64,000 bases of DNA from Candidatus Nitrotoga sp. HW29. GTDB taxonomy: Bacteria > Pseudomonadota > Gammaproteobacteria > Burkholderiales > Gallionellaceae. The notes beneath the pieces were generated by a model, which did not search any database, was not told the origin of the DNA, and saw only the letters and a program-made list of their open reading frames with translations. Positions 11,083 through 21,700 of this stretch are shown here, one piece after another. The translations under genes were made by a program, and so were the position numbers. The DNA lies in the NCBI RefSeq assembly GCF_924101635.2, contig NZ_CAKMAA020000006.1:1-64000 (forward strand). The letters are read 5' to 3'. Position 1 is the stretch's first letter, and the number at the start of each line of letters is the position of its first letter.

Positions 11083-11391
11083 ATGAAATTCTTTATGAAT
11101 CTGGTAATTGTGTCATGTTGTGTGATAGGCACTACCTTGGCTCAAGCTGATCCCCAAGAAAACGATGGAGATGGAATAAATAAAAAAACCGGTACGTCTG
11201 AAGGAAGCAGCACGGCTGGCACATCGGGAGGGATGAGTATTTCTGATCTGTTCGGTGTAATTGATCCCTCTGGTTCATCCCGGGTAGTTGATCCATCGGG
11301 TGCATCTGGTGAAATGGGTCTTCCTGGCACATCCGGGGGAGCTGGTAGCTTTGGCTTTAGTTCCGGTCTGGTTGGGAGGCCTGAACATTAA
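11083..11391 (+). CDS. small secreted Gly/Ser-rich protein
   Basis: The 102-residue product starts with a signal peptide (MKFFMNLVIVSCCVIGTTLAQA, cleavage after about residue 22). A low-complexity tail follows with recurring DPSG, TSGG and SGASG units and no cysteine after the signal. GGAGGAG about 9 bases before the ATG is an excellent ribosome binding site, so expression is likely. No known family is recognised. It may be a periplasmic or surface low-complexity peptide. It stands alone between the Mrr remnant and the repeat at 11535. Confidence 0.6.
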   Translation: MKFFMNLVIVSCCVIGTTLAQADPQENDGDGINKKTGTSEGSSTAGTSGGMSISDLFGVIDPSGSSRVVDPSGASGEMGLPGTSGGAGSFGFSSGLVGRPEH

Positions 11392-11534
11392 TCTTACGGG
11401 TTTTAATATAAATGCTGCATTTTTACAGTGACCAATAAGAACAGTAAAGTATGAATGATTGATAATTTTCGGAAATTTTTTTACTTGTCTCCATAAAATG
11501 TTGCTCATTGTCTCAGATCAAGGATTTTATTTAG

Positions 11535-11582
11535 GCTATACCTTGCCAGCATTAGTTGTTGCACTTCGAACTTGAATCCGCC
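11535..11582. repeat. 48-bp dispersed repeat, copy 2
   Basis: It matches 6-53 at 45 of 48 positions. It lies in the 305-base gap before thrS, just upstream of a terminator. A weaker partial match (14 of 15 bases of the GAACTTGAATCCGCC end) occurs at 50588-50602. Confidence 0.7.
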
Positions 11583-11590
11583 ATATAATA

Positions 11591-11620
11591 AATGCGGCTA
11601 AAAGCCGCATTTCATTTTTT
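11591..11620 (+). terminator. intrinsic terminator before thrS
   Basis: AATGCGGCT and AGCCGCATT form a perfect 9-bp stem around AAA, followed by TCATTTTTT. It ends transcripts from the small secreted protein gene and isolates the thrS operon. Confidence 0.85.
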
Positions 11621-11696
11621 ATGAGAGGCATTTGACGCGGTTTATTTGAGTGTGCGAGTACATTACTTTTAATTTTAACTACATAAATATATAAAT

Positions 11697-13610
11697 ATGC
11701 CTTGTATTACATTGCCAGATGGCTCGCAACGCAGTTTTGCGCAGCCTGTTACCGTCGCCGAAGTTGCACAGAGTATAGGCGCAGGTTTGGCGCGTGCGGC
11801 ATTAGCCGGAAAAGTGGATGGGCATTTGGTTGATACCTCTCATCTTATTGTCGCTGACGCAGCTTTGTCCATCATCACCGATAAGGACGAGGACGGGTTG
11901 GAGATTATTCGCCATTCCACTGCACACCTTTTGGCCTACGCGGTTAAGGAGTTATTTCCCGAGGCTCAAGTGACTATTGGCCCGGTGATTGAAAACGGGT
12001 TCTACTATGATTTTTCTTATGCACGTCCGTTTACTCCGGATGACTTGACGGCGCTTGAAAAACGCATGGCGGAATTAGCCAGGCGTGATATTGCAGTAAC
12101 GCGTAAAGAGCTGCCACGCGATGAAGCGGTAGCCTATTTCAAAAGCATAGGGGAGTATTACAAGGCAGAGATTATTGAATCTATTCCCGCTGAGCAGGCC
12201 GTGTCACTTTACACCGAGGGTGATTTTACCGACCTGTGCCGCGGCCCGCATGTGCCGTCTACGGGTAAGCTCAAAGTGTTCAAGTTGATGAAGCTGGCGG
12301 GTGCTTATTGGCGCGGCGATTCCAGGAATGAAATGTTGCAGCGCATTTACGGTACGGCTTGGGCAAAAAAAGAAGACCTGGATGCTTATCTCTTCCGCTT
12401 GGAAGAAGCGGAAAAACGCGACCATCGTCGTTTGGGCAAACATCTTGATTTGTTCCACATGCAAGATGAAGCGCCGGGCATGGTGTTTTGGCACCCAAAA
12501 GGTTGGGCGATGTGGCAGGTGATCGAGCAATACATGCGCCGTGTTTATGTTGACAACGGCTATCAGGAAGTGCGCTGCCCTCAAATTATCGACCGCGTAT
12601 TGTGGGAAAAATCGGGTCATTGGGAGCACTTCAAGGCTGGTATGTTCACTACTGAGTCGGAGAAACACGAATATGCCATCAAGCCGATGAATTGTCCCGG
12701 TCATATTCAAGTGTTCAATGCCGATCTGCGCTCTTATCGCGAGTTGCCGCTGCGCTATGGTGAATTCGGTTCGTGCCACCGTAATGAACCGTCCGGCGGC
12801 TTGCATGGATTGATGCGCGTGCGCGGTTTTGTGCAAGATGATGGTCACATTTTTTGCACCGAAAGTCAGATAGAATCCGAAGTGACAGCTTTCAATGCAT
12901 TGGTACTGAAAGTGTATAAAGATTTCGACTTTCACGATGTGGAGGTGAAGCTGGCCCTACGCCCGGAAGGGAGAGTGGGCTCTGATGAAATTTGGAATAA
13001 ATCCGAAGAAGCCTTGCGTGGCGCTTTGCGTGCTTCCGGCATATCATGGATAGAGTTGCCGGGTGAGGGTGCGTTCTATGGTCCGAAGATTGAATTTCAT
13101 ATCAAGGACGCCATTGGCCGTTCCTGGCAATGCGGGACGATACAAGTGGATTTCTCCATGCCGGGTCGCCTTGGTGCCGAATTTGTCGATGAAGACAATA
13201 CGCGCAAAGTGCCGGTGATGTTGCACCGTGCGATATTGGGTTCACTCGAACGTTTCATAGGCATTTTGGTGGAAAACCACGCCGGGGCGTTGCCGTTATG
13301 GCTTGCGCCGGTGCAGATAGTGGTGATGAATATCTCGCAGGCGCAAAATGCTTATGCGATTCAGGTTATGGAAGCTTTGCGCGCAGCCGGATTTCGTGTG
13401 CAACTGGATTTGCGTAATGAGAAGATTACCTATAAAATACGCGAACATAGCTTGCAGAAACTTCCTTACCAGTTAATTGTGGGAGATAAGGAAATGGCTG
13501 CTGAATTAGTTTCTGTGCGAACCCGAAAAGGTGAGGATCTTGGGCAGATGTCAATGGAAGTGTTATTGCAACATCTCCAATTGGAACTGCAGCCGGGTAG
13601 TACGGTTTAA
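11697..13610 (+). CDS. thrS: threonyl-tRNA synthetase
   Basis: ThrS charges tRNA-Thr. The 637-residue product has an N-terminal TGS domain (1-60), the editing domain with [11 protein letters not shown] (HxxxH, about residue 72 on) and the SAD zinc-like motif near 180. The class II catalytic core has MNCPGH with zinc ligand Cys333, and the C-terminal anticodon-binding domain begins near 535. No Shine-Dalgarno is visible in the A/T-rich stretch before the ATG, which fits a structured or leader-controlled start but is not proof. In E. coli the thrS leader mimics tRNA and is bound by ThrS; I do not see a clear mimic here. infC follows after 21 bases. Confidence 0.97.
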   Translation: MPCITLPDGSQRSFAQPVTVAEVAQSIGAGLARAALAGKVDGHLVDTSHLIVADAALSIITDKDEDGLEIIRHSTAHLLAYAVKELFPEAQVTIGPVIENGFYYDFSYARPFTPDDLTALEKRMAELARRDIAVTRKELPRDEAVAYFKSIGEYYKAEIIESIPAEQAVSLYTEGDFTDLCRGPHVPSTGKLKVFKLMKLAGAYWRGDSRNEMLQRIYGTAWAKKEDLDAYLFRLEEAEKRDHRRLGKHLDLFHMQDEAPGMVFWHPKGWAMWQVIEQYMRRVYVDNGYQEVRCPQIIDRVLWEKSGHWEHFKAGMFTTESEKHEYAIKPMNCPGHIQVFNADLRSYRELPLRYGEFGSCHRNEPSGGLHGLMRVRGFVQDDGHIFCTESQIESEVTAFNALVLKVYKDFDFHDVEVKLALRPEGRVGSDEIWNKSEEALRGALRASGISWIELPGEGAFYGPKIEFHIKDAIGRSWQCGTIQVDFSMPGRLGAEFVDEDNTRKVPVMLHRAILGSLERFIGILVENHAGALPLWLAPVQIVVMNISQAQNAYAIQVMEALRAAGFRVQLDLRNEKITYKIREHSLQKLPYQLIVGDKEMAAELVSVRTRKGEDLGQMSMEVLLQHLQLELQPGSTV

Positions 13611-13631
13611 TTTTTTGATGGAGAAACTGCA

Positions 13632-14150
13632 ATAGCTCAGGATAAAGAACAACGCATTAACGAGCAAATAACAGCACCTCAGGTGCGGCTGGTTGGTGTA
13701 GCAGGGGAGCCACTTGGTGTTGTGGCAGTCGCGGAAGCGTTACGCTTAGCTGAAGAGGCAGATTTGGATCTGGTGGAAGTTGCGCCGATGGCGGAACCGC
13801 CAGTTTGCCGTATCATGGATATTGGCAAGTTCAAGTATGCCGAGAGCAAGAAGCAGCACGAGGCGAAGCTTAAGCAAAAACAAATTCAGATTAAGGAAGT
13901 TAAGTTCAGGCCGGGTACGGATGATGGTGATTACAATATTAAAGTACGTAACCTGATCCGATTTTTGGGGGAGGGTGACAAGACCAAAATTACGTTACGT
14001 TTTCGTGGGCGTGAGATTGCGCATCAGAATATTGGTATGCAAATGATGGAGCGAGTTATGGCTGATCTTGGAGAGCACGGTGTCGTGGAGCAGTATCCTA
14101 AAATGGAAGGCCGTCAGATGGTGATGGTGTTGGCGCCGAAGAAAAAATAA
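13632..14150 (+). CDS. infC: translation initiation factor IF-3, AUA start
   Basis: IF-3 keeps 30S subunits free and rejects non-canonical start codons. The conserved N-terminal sequence, beginning [13 protein letters not shown], lies upstream of the first ATG/GTG/TTG candidate (GTG 13683), so a start there would delete the family's conserved beginning. The only plausible start is ATA at 13632, eight bases after GGAG (13620-13623), giving 172 residues, close to the usual 170-180. E. coli infC uses AUU to autoregulate itself. AUA here would act the same way, because IF-3 discriminates against it when abundant. The ATG at 13618 is out of frame and ends after five codons. Confidence 0.93.
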   Translation: MAQDKEQRINEQITAPQVRLVGVAGEPLGVVAVAEALRLAEEADLDLVEVAPMAEPPVCRIMDIGKFKYAESKKQHEAKLKQKQIQIKEVKFRPGTDDGDYNIKVRNLIRFLGEGDKTKITLRFRGREIAHQNIGMQMMERVMADLGEHGVVEQYPKMEGRQMVMVLAPKKK

Positions 14151-14319
14151 TTTTATGTGATAAATCGCGGCTTTGTTGAGGGCGATTTCTTGATGCTGCT
14201 CGGATTAAGGGACTGGTCAGAGCGGTTTAGCGGTAGGCAGTCCAAAATAAGTGATCCTAGGTTCTTAAGTGTTTCTGCCAGAAACCTCCTGGTGTCATCA
14301 AATATTCTAAGGAGTTGTT

Positions 14320-14517
14320 ATGCCTAAAATGAAAACAAAAAGTGGCGCTGCAAAGCGCTTCAAAGTACGTGCGGGTGGCAGTATCAAGCGCGCGCAAGCA
14401 TTTAAGCGTCATATCCTGACCAAAAAAACCACCAAAAGCAAGCGTCAATTGCGTGGTATTACCGAAGTTCACGCAAGCAACACGGCGTCTATTCGCGCCA
14501 TGATGCCTTACGCATAA
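14320..14517 (+). CDS. rpmI: 50S ribosomal protein L35
   Basis: The 65-residue basic protein begins [14 protein letters not shown], the classic L35 start, and has the usual length. AAGGAG precedes the ATG. It lies in the order infC-rpmI-rplT. The 169-base gap after infC contains short hairpins (14162-14188 and others) of the kind through which L20 could control this operon, but I cannot identify the known L20-binding pseudoknot. Confidence 0.97.
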   Translation: MPKMKTKSGAAKRFKVRAGGSIKRAQAFKRHILTKKTTKSKRQLRGITEVHASNTASIRAMMPYA

Positions 14518-14526
14518 GGAGTAAAC

Positions 14527-14886
14527 ATGCCAAGAGTTAAACGTGGTGTAACGGCGCGAGCGCGTCATAAGAAGGTCTTGGATCTGGCCAAGGGTTATCG
14601 TGGTCGCCGTAAAAATGTCTATCGTATTGCCAAAGAAGCGGTGATGAAGGCTGGGCAATATGCCTACCGTGATCGTCGACAACGTAAGCGCCAGTTTCGT
14701 ACACTGTGGATTGCACGTATTAATGCAGCAGCACGTGAGCAAGGACTGAGCTACAGTGTATTTATGAATGGCCTGAAGAAAGCTGCGATTAGCATTGACC
14801 GCAAGGTACTAGCGGATATTGCCGTATTTGATAAGCTTGCCTTCATACAGATTGTTGGACAGGCCAAAGCCAGCCTCGGCGTTTAA
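14527..14886 (+). CDS. rplT: 50S ribosomal protein L20
   Basis: The 119-residue, strongly basic product starts [17 protein letters not shown] after Met and has [11 protein letters not shown], both L20 signatures. L20 is an early 50S assembly protein and in other bacteria represses its own operon. AAGGAG precedes the ATG, 9 bases after the rpmI stop. Confidence 0.97.
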   Translation: MPRVKRGVTARARHKKVLDLAKGYRGRRKNVYRIAKEAVMKAGQYAYRDRRQRKRQFRTLWIARINAAAREQGLSYSVFMNGLKKAAISIDRKVLADIAVFDKLAFIQIVGQAKASLGV

Positions 14887-14905
14887 GCGTAAGGTAAATA
14901 ATATT

Positions 14906-14937
14906 AAAGAGGCGTTTGGCGCCTCTTTTTTATTTTT
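14906..14937 (+). terminator. intrinsic terminator after rplT
   Basis: AAAGAGGCG (14906-14914) pairs with CGCCTCTTT (14920-14928), and a T-rich tract follows. It separates rplT from pheST. Confidence 0.9.
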
Positions 14938-14976
14938 AACAAGGTCGTTCAGGTTATGTGCTTGATTAGGAATTAA

Positions 14977-16092
<1,116 letters not shown>

Positions 16093-16093
16093 C

Positions 16094-18445
16094 ATGAAAT
16101 TTTCCGAGAATTGGTTAAGATCCTGGGTTAATCCCAAGCTTTCCAGTCATGAGCTGGCTCATGCGTTGACCATGGCTGGGCTGGAAGTGGAAGCGCTGGA
16201 ATCAGTCGCGCCTGTATTTAACAATGTAGTGGTGGCGGAAGTATTGGAGGTGCTCAAACATCCCAATGCGGATCGGCTAAATGTGTGTCAGGTCAATGTG
16301 GGCGAGGCTACATCGCTGAGTATCGTTTGCGGTGCACCCAATGTTGCCGTTGGTATAAAAGTACCGTGTGCGCGCATCGGCGCTATATTGCCAGGTGATT
16401 TTGTTATAAAGCAAGCTAAGGTGCGCAATGTCGATTCCTCCGGTATGTTGTGTTCGGCCAGTGAATTGGGATTGGTTGAAGAAAGCCAAGGTCTATGGTT
16501 GTTGCCTGAGGATGCGCCGGTGGGGATGGGGTTACGTCAATATCTAGAATTAGACGATATGCTGTTTACTTTAAAGCTTACACCTAACCGTAGTGATTGT
16601 TTAAGTATGGTGGGCGTGGCGCGTGAAGTGGCAGCGATTACTGGCGGTACACTAAATGCGTTGCAGGTCAATCCCGTTCCGCCGAGTTTGACTGAAACTT
16701 TAACTGTAGACATTAATGCACCTGAAGCTTGCCAATTATATTGCGGTCGCATCGTGCGCAGTGTGAATGCCGCTGCTGTGACGCCATCATGGATGATGCG
16801 CCGTCTGGAGCGCGGTGGGCTGCGTAGTATCAATGCGGTGGTAGATATTACCAATTACGTCATGCTCGAACTTGGTCAGCCCCTCCATGCCTTTGACTTG
16901 GATAAACTTGCCGGTGGCATTACAGTGCGCTATGCGCGAGCGGATGAGGAATTGGCTTTGCTCAATGGGCAAAACGTCATGTTGCAGGATGACATGCTGG
17001 TGGTTGCAGATGATACGCGATTGCTGGCATTGGCTGGAATTATGGGTGGCGCGGCCAGCAGCGTGGAAACAGTTACTCGTGATATCTTTTTGGAGAGTGC
17101 CTTTTTTGTACCCGATGCAATTGTTGGAAAAGCGCGTAGATTGACCGTTTCCACGGATTCTTCGTATCGTTTTGAGCGCGGTGTGGATTTTGCCGCGACA
17201 CGCATGGCACTAGAGCGTGCAACACAATTATTACTGGAAATTTGTGGTGGGCAAGCTGGAGTGATCAGCGAGGTACGTGGGAAATTGCCAGCACGTGATC
17301 CGATAATGTTACGTACTAGCCGAGTAAAACGCGTTTTGGGTATTATGCTGGATCCTGACCAAATCACCGCCTTGCTGCAACGCTTGCAGTTTAAATTTGA
17401 ACAGCAGGGTGATGATTTCTATGTGACGCCGCCTAGCTATCGTTTTGATTTGTCACTGGAAGTGGATTTCATCGAGGAAATTGCCCGAATAGCCGGTTAC
17501 GATAACATTCCGGCACAGCCACCACAAACTGCAGTTATGATGGTGCCGCAAACAGAAACACAGCGTTTAGTGTCTCGCTTGCGTCAAATACTAGTGGCAC
17601 GTGATTATCAGGAAACAATCAGTTATGCTTTTCTAGATGCAGCGGTTGAGCGCGATCTATGTGCTAATGCTACGCCCGTTGCGCTGAAAAACCCTATCTC
17701 TAGTCAATTGGCAGTAATGCGTAGCAGTCTTTTAGGTGGTTTGATCGGGGCTTTGCGTATAAACCTTGTACGTAAACAATCGCGTGTGCGTTTGTTTGAA
17801 ACGGGAGTATGTTTTACAGGTGAAAATCATGTTCAACGTGAGCGATTCGCCGGATTGTGTTATGGCACACAGCTTTCTGAACAATGGGGGGGGGTGGCGC
17901 GTAGCGTGGATTTTTACGATGTAAAGGCAGATGTTGAAGTGCTGTTCGCTCCAGTGCCATTAAATTTTGTAGCATCACCACATCCGGCCTCCCACCCTGG
18001 GCGTTCGGCACAAATATTATTGCATGGACAGGTAGTGGGGTGGATAGGAGAGTTGCATCCGAAGTGGTTGCAACAGTATGGGATTTCGCAGGCAGTGGTG
18101 TGGTTTGAGGTTGAGCTTGATGTTTTGATATCGGCTAATGTACCACATGCCAGCGAGATTTCTAAGTTTCCGTCAGTGCGTCGCGATCTTGCCGTAGTCG
18201 TGGATGAAAATATAACGGTTCAATCTTTATTGGACGCTATGTTAGGTAGTAATACCACTTATGTGGCAGAACTTGCGCTGTTTGATCTGTATCGTGGTAA
18301 AGGTGTGGGTGATGGAAAAAAAAGCCTTGCTTTCCGTGTGTTATTGCAAGATACTCAAAAAACATTAATTGATAGTGAAATTGAACTAAGTATCGCGCGC
18401 TTGACCGAGGTTTTGCAACAGCATGGTGCGCAGGTGCGTATATAA
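16094..18445 (+). CDS. pheT: phenylalanyl-tRNA synthetase beta subunit
   Basis: The 783-residue beta chain of PheRS carries tRNA-binding and editing functions. Domains in order: B1, the EMAP-like tRNA-binding fold (about 40-150, with HPNADRLNVCQVNVG), the B3/B4 editing domain (about 210-380, with INAVVDITNYVMLELGQP), B5, a pseudo-catalytic region and a C-terminal anticodon-binding FDX-ACB domain (about 690-783, with KFPSVRRDLAVVVDE). Length is normal. The ATG begins one base after the pheS stop, indicating tight coupling. Confidence 0.96.
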   Translation: MKFSENWLRSWVNPKLSSHELAHALTMAGLEVEALESVAPVFNNVVVAEVLEVLKHPNADRLNVCQVNVGEATSLSIVCGAPNVAVGIKVPCARIGAILPGDFVIKQAKVRNVDSSGMLCSASELGLVEESQGLWLLPEDAPVGMGLRQYLELDDMLFTLKLTPNRSDCLSMVGVAREVAAITGGTLNALQVNPVPPSLTETLTVDINAPEACQLYCGRIVRSVNAAAVTPSWMMRRLERGGLRSINAVVDITNYVMLELGQPLHAFDLDKLAGGITVRYARADEELALLNGQNVMLQDDMLVVADDTRLLALAGIMGGAASSVETVTRDIFLESAFFVPDAIVGKARRLTVSTDSSYRFERGVDFAATRMALERATQLLLEICGGQAGVISEVRGKLPARDPIMLRTSRVKRVLGIMLDPDQITALLQRLQFKFEQQGDDFYVTPPSYRFDLSLEVDFIEEIARIAGYDNIPAQPPQTAVMMVPQTETQRLVSRLRQILVARDYQETISYAFLDAAVERDLCANATPVALKNPISSQLAVMRSSLLGGLIGALRINLVRKQSRVRLFETGVCFTGENHVQRERFAGLCYGTQLSEQWGGVARSVDFYDVKADVEVLFAPVPLNFVASPHPASHPGRSAQILLHGQVVGWIGELHPKWLQQYGISQAVVWFEVELDVLISANVPHASEISKFPSVRRDLAVVVDENITVQSLLDAMLGSNTTYVAELALFDLYRGKGVGDGKKSLAFRVLLQDTQKTLIDSEIELSIARLTEVLQQHGAQVRI

Positions 18446-18455
18446 GGGGTAATCA

Positions 18456-18761
18456 ATGACATTGACCAAAGCAGAGCTCGCGGATTTATTGTTTGAAAAA
18501 GTTGGTTTGAATAAGCGTGAAGCCAAAGATATGGTTGAGTCCTATTTCGAAGAAATTCGTGCTCAACTTGAACATGGTGAAAGTGTTAAGCTGTCCGGTT
18601 TTGGTAATTTTCAGCTACGTGATAAGCCTCAGCGTCCCGGGCGCAACCCTAAGACAGGCGAAGATATTCCCATAACGGCACGTCGTGTAGTCACTTTTCA
18701 TCCCAGCCAGAAACTCAAGAGTATGGTAGAGATGAACTATCATGGAAAACCACAAGCTTAA
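18456..18761 (+). CDS. ihfA: integration host factor alpha subunit
   Basis: The 101-residue DNA-bending protein forms a heterodimer with IhfB and acts in recombination, replication and sigma-54 promoter architecture. The signature [14 protein letters not shown] and the beta-arm [12 protein letters not shown] with the intercalating Pro are present. It follows pheT by 10 bases, the same order as E. coli pheST-ihfA. The merR-type gene begins inside its last codons. Confidence 0.95.
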   Translation: MTLTKAELADLLFEKVGLNKREAKDMVESYFEEIRAQLEHGESVKLSGFGNFQLRDKPQRPGRNPKTGEDIPITARRVVTFHPSQKLKSMVEMNYHGKPQA

Positions 18762-19113
18762 TTCCGCCTTGCCATTAATTCCGGCGAAGCGGTACTTCAC
18801 TATTGGTGAAGTAAGTGATTTGTGCGGGGTGAAGGCACATGTATTGCGTTATTGGGAGCAGGAATTTACCCAGCTTAAGCCAGTAAAACGGGGTGGTAAT
18901 CGACGCTATTACCAGCATCATGAAGTTCTACTCATACGTCGTATCAGGCAATTGCTGTATGAAGAGGGTTTTACGATCAGTGGCGCTCGTGGTCGCCTTA
19001 ATAGCTTTATCGAGCAACGAGTAGAAGATTTACAGCCCAAACCGTTTCAACCATCCGCTAATTGGTCTGAATTACGTCGCGAAATCCGCGAAATACTGAC
19101 GCTGTTAACCTAA
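18742..19113 (+). CDS. MerR-family transcriptional regulator
   Basis: The 123-residue product has an N-terminal MerR winged helix ([20 protein letters not shown], residues 17-36, then WEQEF and KRGGNRRYY) and a short dimerisation helix. No cysteine metal-sensing site or ligand domain is seen. The coding region overlaps ihfA by 20 bases, so translation is probably coupled. A MerR gene immediately after ihfA is a common betaproteobacterial arrangement, but its target is unknown to me. Confidence 0.88.
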   Translation: MENHKLNSALPLIPAKRYFTIGEVSDLCGVKAHVLRYWEQEFTQLKPVKRGGNRRYYQHHEVLLIRRIRQLLYEEGFTISGARGRLNSFIEQRVEDLQPKPFQPSANWSELRREIREILTLLT

Positions 19114-19236
19114 GTTTTTATTCGTCGGATTATTAGTTTGCGAAGTATTTACAGTTTGCGCTGAATCCTGTTTGAATTCATGGATTGAAATAGTTTATTG
19201 CATAAATTCCGTGCTTTTCTAGTGTGGTGAGGTCAA

Positions 19237-19266
19237 TTTCCACTAACAGATTATTTTTGCTATAAT
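19237..19266 (+). promoter_or_regulatory. probable promoter of the rimP-nusA-infB operon
   Basis: TATAAT at 19261-19266 is a consensus -10. TTTCCA at 19237-19242, 18 bases upstream, is a weak -35. Transcription would begin near 19273, immediately before the hairpin at 19283. Confidence 0.5.
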
Positions 19267-19282
19267 CCGCGCAGTTTTCCAG

Positions 19283-19303
19283 ATGGGCCTAGGCCCATTT
19301 TTT
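19283..19303 (+). terminator. terminator-like attenuator in the rimP leader
   Basis: ATGGGC (19283-19288) pairs with GCCCAT (19293-19298) around CTAG, and six T residues follow (19298-19303). It lies between the likely promoter and the rimP start, so most transcripts would meet it within about 30 bases. This placement suggests autoregulation by NusA or another termination factor. Confidence 0.65.
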
Positions 19304-19319
19304 ATTTGTGGACGTGATT

Positions 19320-19745
19320 ATGGATGTGGCGAAATTGGTGGAAACGACCGTGACTGGTTTGGGGTATGAGTTGGTTGACTTCGAATTGTCTGGTAGGGGC
19401 TTGATGCGAGTACTTCTCGACCAGGCAACGGGAATTACGGTGAATGATTGTGAATTGGTCAGTCACCAGCTGACTCGTTTGTTTGCAGTAGAGGGAGTGA
19501 ATTATGGGCGTCTTGAAGTCTCATCTCCGGGGTTGGATCGACCGATCAAAAAAGAAGCAGATTTCATACGTTTTTGCGGTCAGAAGGTGCAGTTAAAATT
19601 ACGTATTCCGTTGGCAGGCCGTAAGAATTTTATTGGTGTTCTCGGTAGCCTTGAGAATGGTGTATTACAGTTAGATGTGGATGACAAGCAGGTATTGATC
19701 GAGCTATCGAATTTGGATAAGGCGCATTTAGTGCCTACATTTTAA
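19320..19745 (+). CDS. rimP: ribosome maturation factor RimP
   Basis: RimP helps assemble the 30S subunit head. The 141-residue product has an N-terminal alpha/beta domain with LGYELVDFEL and the signature LEVSSPGLDRPIKK, followed by an SH3-like C-terminal barrel. The frame is open from GTG 19308, but homologues begin close to MDVAKLVE, so ATG 19320 is chosen. It heads the conserved rimP-nusA-infB-rbfA-truB operon, and a terminator-like hairpin lies directly upstream. Confidence 0.93.
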   Translation: MDVAKLVETTVTGLGYELVDFELSGRGLMRVLLDQATGITVNDCELVSHQLTRLFAVEGVNYGRLEVSSPGLDRPIKKEADFIRFCGQKVQLKLRIPLAGRKNFIGVLGSLENGVLQLDVDDKQVLIELSNLDKAHLVPTF

Positions 19746-19977
19746 TATTAAGACTGTTTGCTTGTAGCAAATGATTAGCTTAAACCGAATGTTTTTAAAA
19801 TTCGCTTTATGCGTTATGCATAATTGAAATTATGTTTGTCTGGCTCCACAAGATGGGAGAGCGGAATGGCTACTGTACTTGGCTTACATAAAATTTAACA
19901 TGGCAAATTTTAAGCATTAAAAATTAAGCGAGTGAGCGTATTAGTTTAAAAAATATTCGGGTTGGTTGGAGACAGTG

Positions 19978-21450
19978 ATGAGTCGTGAAGTTTTATTGTT
20001 AGTTGATGCTTTGGCGCGTGAAAAAAACGTGGACAAAGGAATCGTGTTTGGTGCGCTGGAGTCTGCTTTGGCATCTGCCACCAAAAAGCGTTTTGTCGAG
20101 GAATCTGATGTACGTGTCAGTATTGACCGTAACACGGGTGAATATGTGTCATTTCGTTGCTGGCAGGTGATGGATGATGAAACTTTTGAAACGCCTGATC
20201 TGCACGTCAAACTTAGTGAGGCTCGGAAACGTAATCCGGATATTCAGTTGGAAGAATTTATTGAAGAGCCTTTGGAGTCCATTGATTTTGGGCGTATAGG
20301 TGCTCAAGCAGCTAAACAGGTGATCTTTCAAAAAATTCGTGACGCTGAACGCGAACAGATTCTAAATGATTTTATGGAGCGGAAGGAGCATTTGGTATCC
20401 GGTACGGTAAAGCGTATCGAGCGCGGCAATGCCATCATCGAGTTTGGTAAAATTGAAGCGCTGCTGCCACGTGATCAAATGATTCCAAAGGAGAATATGC
20501 GCGTTGGAGATCGTGTGCGCGCTTATTTATTGCGTGTAGATCGTTCTATACGGGGACCACAAATTACTTTGTCGCGTATCACACCTGAATTTTTGATTAA
20601 ATTGTTTGAACTTGAAGTTCCGGAAGTTGAAGAAGGGCTGCTGGAGATAATTAGTGCTGCGCGCGATCCAGGTGTTCGGGCAAAAATATCGGTACGCTCC
20701 CACGATAAAAGGATAGATCCTATTGGTACTTGCGTGGGTATGCGTGGTTCACGTGTGCAAGCTGTAACCAATGAGTTGGCAGGTGAGCGTGTTGATATTG
20801 TATTGTGGTCGGAAGACCCCGCTACCAGTGTAATTAATGCTTTGGCCCCGGCTGATGTGACTAGCATTATGGTAGATGAAGATAGTCACAGCATGGATGT
20901 GGTCGTTGAGGAAGAAAATCTTGCGCAGGCTATTGGTCGAAATGGACAAAATGTACGTCTGGCCAGTGAGTTGACCGGATGGGAACTCAATATCATGACG
21001 ATGGAAGAATCCAGTCAGAAGAATGAGCAGGAATTTTCCAAGGTGCGTGATTTGTTCATGGATAAGCTTGATGTGGATGCAGAGGTGGCAGATATTCTGG
21101 TACAGGAAGGTTTTAATACACTAGAGGAAGTGGCTTATGTGCCATTGAATGAAATGCTGGAAATTGAATCATTGGATGAAGCTACAGTGAATGAGTTGCG
21201 TAGCCGTGCGCGTAATGCTTTGCTGACAGCAGCAATTGTCAACGAGGAGCTAGTGGAGCATAACATTGAGGACTTGGTTAAACTTGATGGTATGGACGAG
21301 CAAACCGCACGTATTTTAGCAAGCAAAGGCATCGGTACACAGGAGCAACTCGCTGATTTGGCCGTGGACGAATTGGTTGAACAGGCAGGCATAGATGAAG
21401 AGCGAGCAAATCGGTTAATTATGGCTGCACGCGCCCCTTGGTTTACTTAA
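19978..21450 (+). CDS. nusA: transcription termination/antitermination factor NusA
   Basis: NusA binds RNA polymerase and controls pausing, termination and antitermination. The 490-residue product has the N-terminal RNAP-binding domain (1-130), S1 (about 135-200, with [19 protein letters not shown]), two KH domains (about 230-345, with [15 protein letters not shown] and [12 protein letters not shown]), and two acidic C-terminal repeats (about 360-490), the long proteobacterial form. TTGGAG 6 bases before ATG 19978 sets the start; the TTG at 19966 is part of that site. The 230-base gap after rimP is unusually long for this operon and shows no clear element. Confidence 0.96.
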   Translation: MSREVLLLVDALAREKNVDKGIVFGALESALASATKKRFVEESDVRVSIDRNTGEYVSFRCWQVMDDETFETPDLHVKLSEARKRNPDIQLEEFIEEPLESIDFGRIGAQAAKQVIFQKIRDAEREQILNDFMERKEHLVSGTVKRIERGNAIIEFGKIEALLPRDQMIPKENMRVGDRVRAYLLRVDRSIRGPQITLSRITPEFLIKLFELEVPEVEEGLLEIISAARDPGVRAKISVRSHDKRIDPIGTCVGMRGSRVQAVTNELAGERVDIVLWSEDPATSVINALAPADVTSIMVDEDSHSMDVVVEEENLAQAIGRNGQNVRLASELTGWELNIMTMEESSQKNEQEFSKVRDLFMDKLDVDAEVADILVQEGFNTLEEVAYVPLNEMLEIESLDEATVNELRSRARNALLTAAIVNEELVEHNIEDLVKLDGMDEQTARILASKGIGTQEQLADLAVDELVEQAGIDEERANRLIMAARAPWFT

Positions 21451-21700
21451 GGGCGAGTTGATTGGAGATAATTATGTTAACCAGAGCGATCCATAAGTTT
21501 GCATAATATTTATTTTAAATATTATTAAATATACAAATTTTGTAAAAGGCTAATGCGATCATTTATGTATATTCGATTGAGCAAAATCTTGCTTGGCAAA
21601 GACTAGCGGGGGCATAAATTAATTTAAATCGGTTCTGGCTAGCTGTTTCTGTTGAGTATTGAGAGCGATAAGTCTCAAATTTTGGGGTTAAGGGGTAGTG

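Noticed and set aside
12204-12935. 243-codon open frame on the minus strand inside thrS
   Set aside because: It is a shadow of the strongly conserved thrS frame; it has no ribosome binding site and no recognisable domain.
13618-13635. ATG at 13618 as infC start
   Set aside because: Out of frame with infC and ends after five codons; it merely overlaps the ribosome binding site.
14151-14319. L20-type autoregulatory pseudoknot before rpmI
   Set aside because: Several short hairpins exist, but none could be matched to the known L20-binding structure by eye.
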